Positions 1 through 12,000 of a stretch of 64,000 bases of DNA are shown here, one piece after another. Position 1 is the stretch's first letter. Every line of letters begins with the position of its first letter. The DNA is from Bugula neritina (taxonomy: Eukaryota > Bryozoa > Gymnolaemata > Cheilostomatida > Bugulidae). The position numbers and the translations under genes were made by a program. The notes beneath the pieces are model-generated. The model was not told where the DNA came from and did no database searches. It saw only the letters and a list, made by a program, of their open reading frames with translations. The stretch is from the NCBI GenBank assembly GCA_964035545.1, contig OZ037770.1:10772463-10836462 (forward strand), in the 5' to 3' direction.

Positions 1-245
1 CTTATGAGCAGTAGTGGGATTATGTTATGTCAAATATTAAAATTTGTAGTGCAACTAGTCACAGCATCTAGCTATATAACAATAATATACTTATAGCTAT
101 AGCACATATATAATGTTGTTAAGCTCACCCCTAATTAATGATTTGACTTAAACTGGTATTTAAAACTTCAATATCATGTATTATTAGTCAGTACACCTTA
201 TAAAAATCTGCTCTACCAAATGGCTATTACTATAACCTGAAAATA

Positions 246-458
246 GGGAGCAGCCGTAGTCTAGGGGTTAGAGCTTTGCCTAGTAAACACGAAGTCATGG
301 GTTCGAGCCCAGACAAAGGCCATTGGTGATGTTAGGAAGAGCATCCAGTCATAATTGCTCCTGTGCCTCATCTTAATAAGTCCTTAGCCCAATTTAACAA
401 AAACCTCTTTCATCAGGGTTTTTACAGGGATGTTGACTATAAACTTGCGTGAGTTCTT
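246..458 (+). mobile_element. tRNA-derived SINE, copy 1
   Basis: The head carries a pol III box A-like stretch (tagtctaggggttaga, about 255-270) and a box B (ggttcgagccc, about 300-310), as in a tRNA. The body contains the segment gttaggaagagcatccagtc, then a tail ending in actataaacttgcgtgagtt. At least four other full or near-full copies and several fragments with the same order occur in this window. The 'ggaagagcatcc' core resembles the central domain of known metazoan SINE superfamilies, from memory only. Confidence 0.85.
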
Positions 459-554
459 ATAACCTGAAATTGGTTATATTTTAGCTCAACAGCTTAAGCT
501 TTGTCAAAGAGTTGAATGTTTGCCATTTGCAAAATAAAAGTGCTATTAACTTAC

Positions 555-717
555 CAAAAGACTTCCTGCTAAACCAACTCTAAACTTGCTCTCAAGACGT
601 CCTGGAACAGATAGATCAACCAATCTTTTGTTATTCAATATCATTGTCCAGTAAAGAAGCGGGATCTCCATAATGATCAGCAGAATCCCACATACAATCT
701 GAGCTAGCGAGAACTTG
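555..717 (-). CDS. Internal exon of a multi-pass membrane protein, possibly Flower/CACFD1-like
   Basis: On the minus strand a cag acceptor (719-718) and a GTAAG donor (554-550) bound a 163-nt exon with one long open frame of 54 codons. It starts KFSLAQIVCGILLIIMEIPL, a hydrophobic segment ending in an E-x-P motif. A polar stretch and then SKFRVGLAGSLL follow, which looks like the start of another membrane helix. The E-x-P and its spacing to an F-R-x-G-L segment resemble the calcium channel Flower (CACFD1) family, where a helix ends in EAP and about 25 residues later FRAG-type residues open the next helix. This is a recollection of the family, not an alignment. The rest of the gene would lie before the window start and upstream toward 2 kb. 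Confidence 0.45.
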
Positions 718-891
718 CTGAAACATGATTACATTGGATTGTAAAAGGTATATCATTAAACAAGATGTAAACTAACACTTCAACATATGTAATAATGTAC
801 TGCAATCCATAAATATGATGCTTAGTATAGTGATTACAATCACAATCATAAGATGTGAGATTTAAATTACTTATTTTTTATTTTCAACATA

Positions 892-1112
892 GGGAGCAGC
901 CGTGGTCTAGGAGGTTAGGACGTTTTCCCAGTACACAGGAAGCCATGAGTTCGAACTAGACAAAGGCCATTGGTGATGTTAGGAAGAGCATACAGTCACA
1001 ATTTTACTCCTGTCTCCCTATCTGAATAAGTCCTTAGCCTGATTTAACAAAAACCTCCTTCATAAAAGGTTCTCACAGGGATGGTGACTATATAAACTTA
1101 AGTGAGTTTTTT
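892..1112 (+). mobile_element. tRNA-derived SINE, copy 2
   Basis: Same order of parts as the copy at 246-458: gggagcagccgtggtctagg head, box B-like gagttcgaac, gttaggaagagcata core, then the tail ending gactatataaacttaagtgag. It is diverged and has lost a few bases around box B, so it is an old copy. Confidence 0.8.
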
Positions 1113-1525
1113 TTTAAATTATGTTTTCAACCTATAAGAATAAAAGGCATTAGAAAACCATTTTAAAGTGGCCTAAACACCACCATGCAGTGTTTTATGA
1201 AAGTGACCTAACTGGCTGCAGTTTTACTTAGCATATTTCTCTGCAACCCAATTGCCGAGATCCATGTACTATAAGTGAAGACATACTAAAACTTCTCGAA
1301 AAATGATTATGCATAAGAAGATAACTCTGAAGCTGTACTTGTAGTCAGTATGCATCTCTAGACAGAATATTATATCTGCAGATATACTTTATTACTGCAT
1401 TATAAGTTTTATCTCAAATTGATAAACAGCAATGGCAGCTAGGTGGCCTGCTCTATCAAGCAGCTGATAAAACTACTATATAAATTAGTCACTCTACCAA
1501 AAATCTTAGATAAGCAAATTTAATA

Positions 1526-1841
<316 letters not shown>

Positions 1842-1885
1842 TCTGTAGCTTTAAGCCTTAAGGGTTAAAGTAAATGAGTTTTAAA

Positions 1886-2091
1886 TTACATGGGTTTCCA
1901 GTTGATTGACTTTGACAAAAGTTCCTCATTCTTGTGACTGTTGTTGCCAGTTTCTATGATAGATATACTCGGAACTTCAGCCGTTTTCTCTGGTTTCAAT
2001 AAACTACTACCACTAGTAGTAAAAATAGCTCCATGCTCTTTTTCTCTATTCTCAATATCTTTTTCCTTTTGACTGACGGTTATCTTCATAA
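1886..2091 (-). CDS. Candidate first coding exon of unknown protein
   Basis: On the minus strand a tttcag acceptor (2094-2092) is followed directly by an open frame starting at the ATG at 2089. The frame encodes about 67 polar residues beginning MKITVSQKEKDIENREKEHG, rich in Glu, Lys and Ser with no membrane segment. It ends either at a TAA (1886) or at a weak donor inside the final ATGTAATT. It lies about 1.2 kb upstream of the possible Flower-like exon on the same strand and could be its soluble N-terminus, but I found no phase-matched exon in between. The case rests only on the open frame, the splice acceptor and the composition. Confidence 0.3.
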
Positions 2092-2563
2092 CTGAAACAG
2101 CAAGACTTTCTTAGTAAACAGCAAATACTATAATATAAATGTACTTTGTAACTATAGTAAATTATGGTGCAGTTATTTCTTCTGTTCTGTATCTTTTAGC
2201 ATCACATGAAACAATTATAGAAACACTTTTGCTGTAGGCCTATATGGTAGTGTAGAAATTGAGAAGAGACTGCGATAAAGAACTAGTTCTGCTGTGATCC
2301 GCCAATGTTGGCTCATATCAATGAAACCTAAACTTGGATGCATTGAATTAGCTTTGTATAAATCACTATTAAACAGAGAAATATGTGAGACATTCTATAG
2401 GATACTTTTTATGCATATCAATTATAATAATATTAAAGCTTATATAAATTTAGATTAAATTGTTACATTATAAATAATTCTGGTCATGTTTAAGACTAAA
2501 TTTTGACATTTTGACATAATATTTAAAAATATAAAATATATCATTGATTAAATTCAATAGTAG

Positions 2564-2636
<73 letters not shown>
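2564..2636. repeat. (TA)n microsatellite
   Basis: About 73 bp of pure TA in an AT-rich intergenic stretch. Confidence 0.95.
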
Positions 2637-2638
<2 letters not shown>

Positions 2639-2839
2639 TCTAGCTAATTCTAGTTTTGTGCTGCAGCTTAAACTATGAATGCTCATATATAACAAATGTT
2701 TCAGGGAAAACTATATTTTAAATAAGTTATAATGCATGCCTAATGAAAGCATGAAGGATCGAATGACTTATTTTTTTAGAACAAACTGTAGCTATTCGGT
2801 TACTTACTTTTAGCGTAGATTTATGAAAACCTCTTGAGA

Positions 2840-3105
2840 TGTGTGACCTGACCTGCACGAGTAGAATAATATTATAGTTCCTTGTTAACAAGCACTGTAT
2901 GTTATATCGGTTTTGCTGAGGCACATGTAATGTGTTGAATAATCATATGTCATTGGCTAATCTCCTGTACAAAACAACTATATAAATCAGAACCTCATGT
3001 GTCAAAATATAGATCTTCACAGATTGAAACCATGGCAACCAATAGCTAGTTTGGCTCTAAATCAAACTTTACAAGTATGTTGATTAATTATGTTTTTATA
3101 ATGTA
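2840..3105 (+). repeat. Interspersed repeat R1, copy 1
   Basis: Shares ordered blocks with copies at 3366-3640 and 15740-15990: a cctgcac(g/a)agtagaat block, ttccttg(t/c)taac, ggcacat(g/a)taatgtgtt, cattggctaat(c)(t/c)cctgtacaaa, atagatcttcac, ttgaaac(c/t)atggc(a/g)ac, then a (g)atttg(g)ct..aa block. It has no coding potential and no recognised terminal structure. The two adjacent copies suggest a local duplication plus one distant copy. I do not recognise the family. Confidence 0.6.
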
Positions 3106-3365
3106 TAATAAATAATACTTTTGCTCTTCGAAAAAAGTAAGTAGTGAAATATTTGGTTAGTTAGAGTTATCTGTTTATATATAAATACACTACGACAAAT
3201 TTATTGAAATACGTAAATTCAAGAGGCATTATACATATGCAGCACAGGTAATATTTTAATTACTGGTACAGTACAATTGATAAGACATAATCTTGAACTA
3301 AGATGTTAAGATGTATATATAATATTTTAAGATGCAGATATATATAACCGATAATAATTATAAGC

Positions 3366-3640
3366 TTCCACCTGCACAAGTAGAATTTAATAGTTTCTTG
3401 CTTACAGGTACTTTATAAACATTACTAATTGGTACAAAGACAGGCACATATAATGTGTTTAGTAGTCATTTCATTGGCTAATCCCCTGTACAAAGCAACT
3501 ATAAATTCGAAACTCATATGTCAAGAAAATACATATAGATCTTCACGGGTTGAAACTATGGCGACATAACTAGATTTGCTTTAAATATCACCAACTTGGC
3601 ATGATCGAATGTTTACTATTTATGCTTTTATTTTTGAAAT
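3366..3640 (+). repeat. Interspersed repeat R1, copy 2
   Basis: Second copy of the R1 unit, about 520 bp after copy 1 and in the same orientation. Blocks seen include cacctgcacaagtagaattt, ggcacatataatgtgttt, cattggctaatcccctgtac and agatcttcacgggttgaaac. The remaining sequence from 3640 to 4880 is AT-rich with no supported gene. Confidence 0.6.
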
Positions 3641-4882
3641 TTGAGAACATTAAAAGGGTACTACAGAAAGTTAGCAAATACATAGATGACTAATTGACTT
3701 AACTGTGTGCATATGACATTAAAGGAGAATAAATAATCATATCAAAATGATTTTTCACATTTATTCAAAGTAAGTGGAGGAAAACAATATATAATTATTC
3801 AACACAACAATATTGTGTATATAAATTAAGTTATGAACATTTATTGTTCTCAGCTATTTAACCAGTGCTTTGTTTAATCTATGTGAAATGATCTTTAAAC
3901 AAATTGAATTTTACAGCTTTTATTTTTAAGGTACAAAGAGATGCATACGAACAATTTATTCCCCAATATATTCTCATCATTTATACGCACAGAGAGTTGT
4001 GCTCTCTATTTATTCATAGCCCTATATATAACTGAAATTATAGAGTGCTAAAATTTCTACAGCTTTAGTAGAAGTTTGATTGGCAACTTTTTACCACTGT
4101 CGCTAGTTTTAAAATGGTCTATTAAGTTTTCTGGTTTTACCTAATTTGCTTACTAATTAGGTTGTAATTGTATACAAAATTTTGATGTGTGCAAAACTCA
4201 TGTAGAGCGAAACTATTTTCAATAAATAAGTTCACAATTCCAATTTCAATTTATAATAGCTACACTCGCAGTAGTTTAGCCTTTGCGACCTGCAGCCTTA
4301 CCTTTGCCTAAAACAACTATGATGAATGCAGAAGTGTTGAGGCCTAACTAAGGCACCCATATTTGGAAGAAAAAATAGTAAGAGAAGTATTATTTCTTAT
4401 AATAATTAGGATAATTATTAGGATTATTTAAAGGGACTTTCAAATTAGTCTATACGAGGCCTTATCTGAAACCTAATTTACTTTATGCAGTAAAACTTGA
4501 CTAAATTATCTTTTACCATCAAATTCTTGCTATATGACACTCCACCAAATATAATATTGAACAAAAACACATTTTGGGTAAACAAATATAATTTTAAACT
4601 ATTTTACTTGGCTATAATACTTGTATTATTTTAGTTTGTGCACTACTATTTATTATAAAATGGTATTTTATTTGTTAATAAATGACGCCTTATGTTTAAA
4701 AAAAGTATATATATACATAAATATACATAAATATGCATATATATAAATATATATATATATTATAAATAGGTATACGAGAAATTAATATATATATATATAT
4801 ATATAATGTATGCTGATTGTCAATCTAGTTGGAGTTCCAGCAAAGCAAAGTGCTCGATATCACGGGTGACAGAGCTAATATA

Positions 4883-4997
<115 letters not shown>

Positions 4998-5149
4998 AAA
5001 TGTAGTGTGTTCAGATTGTTAATGATACATATTTATTTTTTTATTTAAAAAATCTCACACGACTATATAGTTTCTTACAGTAAACTGCACCCGTCAGGTG
5101 TTAGACTAAAAATAAATAAAATCTATGAAGCAGAAATTTAAACAACATA

Positions 5150-5550
5150 ATCAACAGCCGCAATAAAATATTACTCAACCCAGCAAACCAACCTCCTCGA
5201 GGATGTAACTGCAGAAACAGCACAGTGTGCCCACTAGATGGAAAATGCCTCACAAAGTGCATCATATACCAAGCTACAGTTACAACCAAAGATGGCAGCC
5301 AACCCCAGACTTACGTGGGAACATCAGAAACAGAATCCAAAACCAGATTGTATAACCACAAATCAACTTTTAACAACAAAACAAAAAAGAACCATACTGA
5401 ATTGAGCAAATATATCTGGAAACTAAAAGACAAGAACACCCATTTTGACATAACATGAAAAATTATGAAAAAGACCAACTCATACAACAAAGTCACTAAA
5501 AGGTGCAACCTCTGCCTATGGGAAAAATATTTCATAATATACCAGCCCAG

Positions 5551-5555
<5 letters not shown>
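5150..5555 (+). pseudogene. 3' fragment of a Penelope-like element: zinc-knuckle linker and GIY-YIG endonuclease
   Basis: The translation shows a Cys-rich linker (CNCRNSTVCPLDGKCL) followed by IIYQATVTT and then TYVGTSETESKTRLYNHKST. These match the GIY and YIG strands and the Arg/Asn-His region of the Penelope GIY-YIG domain in the fuller element at 6077-8229. A WKL-KDK block follows. The frame is broken by a stop and shift at about 5457-5465, then continues [19 protein letters not shown] and runs straight into a TA array. The reverse transcriptase part is absent, so this is a 5'-truncated relic. Confidence 0.85.

Positions 5556-5629
<74 letters not shown>
5555..5629. repeat. (TA)n microsatellite at a Penelope fragment end
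   Basis: Pure TA array starting where the GIY-YIG fragment stops (cccagcaaa) and ending where the inverted terminal structure of the next Penelope copy begins. Confidence 0.95.
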
Positions 5630-5634
<5 letters not shown>

Positions 5635-6013
5635 TTCTATAATTAAAAATGAATCAAAAGAACTCAATATTTCGAAAAATAGAGTATTTATATTTAGTAC
5701 TAATACAATTTTGGATATAAAAAAAAATTAGATCTTCATTCTATTGAATACAATATTGTTTCACGTAGTGCGAGCTACGATCATCAGGTCGTTGTGTGTA
5801 CGCTTGAGTGATTTTGTTTTGAAATTAGTATTGTTAGTGTATTACTACGCTGGAATGTTTTAACTAGCGTCTGTTGAGTGCGCAAGTAAAAATTTGCGTT
5901 TATGTCTACACGTGGTGGAAAGCTCTTTTCGTTTGTATTAGTACCAAATATAAATACTCTATTTTTCGAAATATTGAGTTCTTTTGATTCATTTTTAATT
6001 ATAGAAACTACAT
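5629..6013. repeat. 5' terminal structure of the Penelope-like element (inverted pLTR flanked by inverted arms)
   Basis: The block at about 5690-5937 is the reverse complement of the 3' terminal repeat at 8150-8399, including its hammerhead motif. It is bracketed by two arms, 5629-5704 and 5938-6013, that are reverse complements of each other (for example attaaaaatgaatcaaaag against cttttgattcatttttaat). Terminal repeats in inverted orientation at the 5' end are known for Penelope-like elements. The second inverted arm makes a nested hairpin arrangement. Confidence 0.8.
5750..5791 (-). ncRNA. Hammerhead ribozyme copy in the inverted 5' Penelope terminal repeat (stem I damaged)
   Basis: Read on the minus strand: CGAC, then the core CTGATGA, stem II CGTAG/CTACG, GAAA, and the palindromic stem III ACAATATTGT. 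The 3' strand of stem I is TTCA here instead of GTCG, so stem I cannot form. It is the sister of the intact-looking motif at 8298-8344. Confidence 0.7.
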
Positions 6014-6076
6014 TACATGCTCCTAATTTTATTTGTGTAAATAGTAATACCTTATGTTTACACAAACACTTCTTAG

Positions 6077-8229
6077 TTGAGCTCTCTCAAGAAAATGAAT
6101 AGTCTAAACTTTGGATATTCCTTAAAAAATATTCCGAAAAGTACAAACAAAGACTATCTAATACGGATTATTAACATGACTGAGATATTCTTAATACGAG
6201 TCAGATGGAAAGCTTTCTTCTACTTAAACCCAGACTGCAAGCCTACTACTAAAGATACTTTTGGGTTTAAAACCAGCAAACCAACACCACACATTAAAGA
6301 ATTAGATCACTTTGAAACTGAAATATACAACCTACTAACCAACATCAGGTTTGAATCATTTACTAATCAACTGCAAACCAAAATGAGAAATAATGTAAAG
6401 GATATTAAAAATGATGACAAACTGCTAGTGAAAGCTGACAAAACTACCAATTTCTACAAACTATCTACTTCCCAATACAGAGAGCTTATTAAACAAAACA
6501 TCACGAAAGACTACAAAAAAGCCCCACCTAACCTAGCTAAATCAATCACAACTAAGGACACCATAATCGCCAAATCATTAAATCTAGACACCAGAATAGA
6601 AGTACTAGCCCAGAAAGAAGCTTTTATTACTTTAAAAGATCACAAACCTAACTTCAATAACAAACCATCCTGCAGACTAATAAACCCCACCAAATCCAAC
6701 TTCGGTATAATCAGCAAACAACTATTGGATAATATAAACACAAAACTCCTCCAGCATATAAAAGTCAACATATGGAAAAACTCCCACTCAGTAATAAATT
6801 GGTTTGAAAACATCAAAAACAAAAGCAGTAAGTCATTTATTACTTTTGACATATGCAATTTCTACCCATCAATAACTGAAGACCTCCTTCACAAAGCCCT
6901 TTCCTTTGCGTCACACTTTACCAGCATACCAACTGAACACCAGGAAATAATTTTACACTCTAAAAATTCCATCCTTATCTCCAATGGTGAACAATGGACA
7001 AAAAAACACGACAGCAGTTTTGATGTCACTATGGGAAGCTATGACGGCGCCGAAACCTGCCAACTAATTGGAATATACTTGCTTAATCTATTAACTACTG
7101 AAATGAATATAGAATGTAATTTAGGCCTGTATAGAGATGATGGACTCATAGTTTGTGAAGGAACACCTAGACACATAGAACAGAACAAAAAACAAATTTG
7201 CAACTTTTTTAGAAAATTTAATCTCTCAATCACAATAGAAGCCAATAAGAAAGTTGTAAACTTCCTAGATGTAACATTCAACTTGACTAACCAATCCTAT
7301 AAACCCTATACAAAACCTGGAAACACTATCCTCTACGTTCACAAACAAAGCGACCACCCACCTGCAGTATTGAAAAACATACCAGAAAATATAAATAGAA
7401 GACTTAGCTCACTATCCTCCAATGAAGAAGAGTTTAACACCACCATACAACCGTACCAAGAAGCACTATCAAACAGTGGATATGACTATAAATTAAAATA
7501 TAACCCGACACTTAAATCCAACAACAATAATAAAAATAGAAATAGAAACATATTGTGGTACAACCCACCTTTTAGTTCAACAGTAAAAACCAAAATAGGG
7601 AAGAAATTTCTTCAAATCATCGACAAATGCTTTCCACCATCCAACCAACTAAGTAAAATTTTCAATAGGAAAACTATAAAAATTAGCTATTCATGCATGC
7701 CCAACATGAAAAATATTATTGATGGCTCGAACCATCACAAACTTAAAACCGCACACACCCCTACTACCGCTACTAAACTAAATGACGCACAATGTAACTG
7801 CAAACAACCTTCCCACTGTCCACTAAATGGTAAATGCTTATACAAAGACTAATATACCAAGCAACTGTAACAAGACATGACAATAATTCCAGCCATTCAT
7901 ACATAGGACTCTGTTCGACTACCTTCAAAACCAGATTCAATAACCACAAAGCCTCTTTCCTACATGCAGATAAAGCTAACAGCACGCAACTCAGCAGACA
8001 CATCTGGAATTTAAAAGACAACAAAACGAAATTCAGCTTGAAATTGAATATTTTAAAGATTTGCAAATCATACTCAAACCTAACCAATAGATGTAATTTA
8101 TGCAACTATGAGAAGTATATAATTTTAAAACAACCGGAATTATCTTCCCTCAACAAACGAAAAGAGCTTTCCACCACATGTAGACATAAACGCAAATTTT
8201 TACTTGCGCACTTAACAGACGCTAGTTAA
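6077..8229 (+). pseudogene. Penelope-like retroelement ORF: reverse transcriptase plus GIY-YIG endonuclease, frameshifted
   Basis: The first frame (6077-7852, 591 codons) carries Penelope-type RT: a conserved ITLKDHKPNF block (184-193), motif A FITFDICNFYPSI with Asp at 258, motif B DVTMGSYDGAE (316-326), and motif C YRDD at 352-355, so the catalytic Asps are present. It then has NKKVVNFLDV and a Cys-rich linker, CNCKQPSHCPLNGKCL. A small indel near 7836-7850 breaks the frame. The second frame (7834-8229) continues with IYQATV, SYIGLCSTTFKTRFNNHKAS and a CNLCNYEKY motif of the GIY-YIG domain. The start codon is uncertain because the element begins within its terminal repeat. It is bounded by inverted copies of a terminal repeat with a hammerhead. 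The single frameshift makes this copy non-autonomous, but it looks recent. Confidence 0.9.
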
Positions 8230-8399
8230 AACATTCCAGCGTAGTAATACACTAACAATACTAATTTCAAAACAAAATCACTCAAGCGTACACATAACGA
8301 CCTGATGATCGTAGCTCGCACTACGTGAAACAATATTGTAGTCGATAGAATGAAGATCTAAGTTTATTTTTATATCCAAAATTGTATTAGTACCAAATA
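8150..8399 (+). repeat. 3' terminal repeat (pLTR) of the Penelope-like element
   Basis: Reverse complement of 5690-5937. It overlaps the end of the coding frame, carries the hammerhead at 8298-8344, and stops at gtattagtaccaaatat where TA-rich sequence begins. Confidence 0.85.
8298..8344 (+). ncRNA. Hammerhead ribozyme (type I) in Penelope 3' terminal repeat
   Basis: All elements of the fold are visible. Stem I is CGAC (8298-8301) with GTCG (8341-8344); the core CTGATGA is at 8302-8308; stem II is CGTAG/CTACG (8310-8314 and 8321-8325). GAAA is at 8327-8330, stem III is the palindrome ACAATATTGT, and the predicted cleavage is after A8340 (GTA). The pair next to the core in stem II is T-T rather than the usual G-C, so activity may be reduced. 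Hammerheads in terminal repeats are a known property of Penelope-like elements. Confidence 0.85.
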
Positions 8400-8501
8400 T
8401 ATATATATATATATTTAAATATATCTTTACGAGCTAGTAATTTGATTATAAATAGGTATACGAGAAACATTGTTATTTATTACTTTATTAGGTAAAGTAA
8501 T

Positions 8502-8835
<334 letters not shown>

Positions 8836-9043
8836 TATATTATTTTATCATTTTTGCAACAATCAAAACATATGAATATAATATGATTGTTGAAGATTAA
8901 CGTAAATAACTTAAACTCAATGTTGATTCTAAAAACCATTGTTGCCCACTTCACTTGCAGCAATTTTGTGTACACAGCTAGTAGATTTTATCTTAACATG
9001 TACTGTATTGCTATGATTATATTGATATAAATGTAATATTAAT

Positions 9044-12000
9044 ATGGATTTATCTGTATTATTAACTCACCTGTTCTGTATTTTGAACAGCATACTAAAC
9101 CTTGAAGAACTGGGTAAGCAACATTTTTATCACTAAGAATTTCTCTATGTAATGTATTTCTTCAGTGCATGATTGCAGTTGTATGTTCAATATATAGTTA
9201 GAATATTGCTTAATAAAACGGTTGTGTAGTCTTCATTGATATAAATTATTTTTTCTAATGTATAAATGTATATAACTTTTATATGTACTTACTTACCCTG
9301 GCAAGTAGACATGTTATACATGTGATGGAATCATGTAATTTGAATATATACGCTAGTTTCTTATACTTGCTCTCGTTTATAACCGTGGACGAGTTTATTA
9401 CTACAGATGAGTGTTAAACTTATTGTATGCAACCATATACATGATAATATGTTGTGTAGTAATGAGTCCAGTAGCAACATTTATCTTTTTTCGAGTACTA
9501 ATGTATACCAACTAAGACCAGTTGCGTCCGAAAATATGTATATGCTTCAAAGATTATCCGAAGACTCTCAAACTTATACATGTTGATAGAGCATAACAAA
9601 CAGTTCATCTAAATTATATTTAATATATATATATTTTATCGAACGTTCTGAAATTATATGAGTAAAAAGAATTTTATCCATGCAACTAAAAGCTTTTACC
9701 ATAACCTTAACTAATGCCTGTTTGTTATGATTATAGATAAATGTTTTCGTGTTGAGAAACCAAAGACAGTTCTGCAAAGGTTTATAGGATATTTGTAAGT
9801 ATTTTTAACTATAAATATAAGTACATCTACATGAATAACAAAGGCAGTTAGTTATATTCTGCTATAATATTATCGAAATCAGTCATTTCACAGGCATGCT
9901 CTTGTAAATTAATAAATATAAGTGTAAAGAATAATTCTCCAAAACAACACAATTTCTATTCAAATTTAATATTTATAAAAGCAATTTGCTTAAAGCTGTT
10001 GGCTGTGAACTTTCATTATTAGGAATTGAAGACATAACTTATTTTTTGATATTTTAGTTATGATGTTGAACCTCCGCATATTCCAAATACATTGGAAGGT
10101 AAATTTTCTTTTAGTTTCTATAATATAGTGTTATACATTTATTTTTATACTGTTTTATTCATAGTAGTCAACTTTTATAGCTTTTGTTAAATTATCATGC
10201 ATTTCTTTTTAGGTTAAGACTTTTAAGTTGAATTTTTTCAATACGATATATAGTATAGCATGTTCAATGCTTTTTACCTCTTGTATTACTTACATGCACC
10301 AACTCACGCCACTTGAATAGTCAAACTTTGAGTTGGAAGAGAATGTGTTATATATTCATAGTTTTCTCTATCAAATCATTTCTAATATAGCCAGCTGACA
10401 AGTTGTGTTGAAACAAGTCTTAATATATAATCTGATCTATAAACTTACAGTATGTTGGAGTTATTGCCTCCCACTAATGGTGAAGATAATCTCACAGGCT
10501 AATGCTGCCATAAATTATCTCCAGCTAGATGGGTAAGTAGAGAGTAAATTCCTACTAAACTATGTCTGGTCTAAACAATTACCTTTTTTTAAAGAAACTT
10601 AAAGTAGTTAAGAAGATGCTAAATTATTTATTGTTTAGCAAGAAACAGTTCTTTATTATAGAAGCAGGTTTCACGTGCAAAAATTAAAAAAATTATTTCA
10701 ACAAGCTTAATAGAAGAATGCTTTTTCCTGAAACAAAGTTTGACCCAACGATCACATCTGTCTTTTCTCCTCACAAATATAGTTTATCAGCTTTATATTC
10801 CAGAATGACTTATATGAGAGAGGTCCTGTTTCTTGCTACTGTGACTCTAATAATGGTGACTGTCAAAAGACGTAAACAGAAAGTGTCAGACAACTCCAAT
10901 CTAATAGTGTCGGGGGTGTCATCTCGTAGCACCGAGACCTCTTGTTCACTAAGAACTCATACTGGGTGTCAGAGTGAGTTATTATGTGTTGTAAACTAGT
11001 ATAACATAATGTGATGTAATATAGTTTACTTCAATATAATATAATACATAAGATATAATATAATGCAGTACATCATACAGTATAAAATAAGACATTTTGA
11101 TGCAATATATTATGTCACATGTGGTATTTATGTGTTGTAATATAATGTGATGCTATATTAATATGTTACAATAATAATAATATTATGCGATTAAATAAAT
11201 TTTTATATATCTCACATTTTGATATTATTAGTTGCATAATATAACATAATATAACATAATAAATTGCATGAATATCTGTAAAGAATTCAATTTAGGAGGC
11301 TTTTAGATTTATTTTTTTTAATATTTAAGTTTTTTATTGCTGCAAATTTTAAAATTTTAAAAACAAACATTTGAAAAAAGTGATAATCAGAAATTTGACT
11401 TAGCAAAAGGTCTATGCAAAGATGTATTTTGATCATTTTTTTCACTTTTTAGAGTCTGTTCATGCATACCGATGTCTTTTTATTCATTGAAAGTTGTTCT
11501 ATTTTGTAGCTGATGTCACAAAAGAAAGGCCATCCATAAGGACTAAAACAGCTTTCACACAAACATTGGTGAAAGAAACTTGCGAAATAGCCGTTCAAGC
11601 AAACAGCAAAGTCGGTTGTGATGCTTCAAGTCAGATAAGTAAAAATGTGACCCATGAAATTGGCAGTCAGACATTTACCACATCTACTACAAACGGACAG
11701 ACACAAACCGATGTAGTATCTGCTCAGAATAAGAAAATTCAAACCACTGTACCAAATACTCAAGATGAGAAAAGCCAAACTTATATACCATCTGCTCAGA
11801 ATGAAAACACGCAGATAGATGTTGCTGTGAATTTCCAAACTACTGGCATTCAGAGTAAGCATTTTTATTGAACAATTATAGAGAAAATTGCCTTTCAATA
11901 ATTTTAATGTTTATATTTAAAGCAAGAAATTTTATAATATGTGTTTTGTTTTAAATGAAAAAACTAAGTAGAAATTTTGAGAATTAAAGTAAATTATTTA

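Noticed and set aside
246-320. tRNA gene in the head of SINE copy 1
   Set aside because: Boxes A and B are present, but the same head plus body recurs many times and the cloverleaf is incomplete, so it is a SINE.
11626-11898. Minus-strand frame of 90 codons
   Set aside because: Antisense of the QT-repeat exon; the periodicity is explained by the plus strand.
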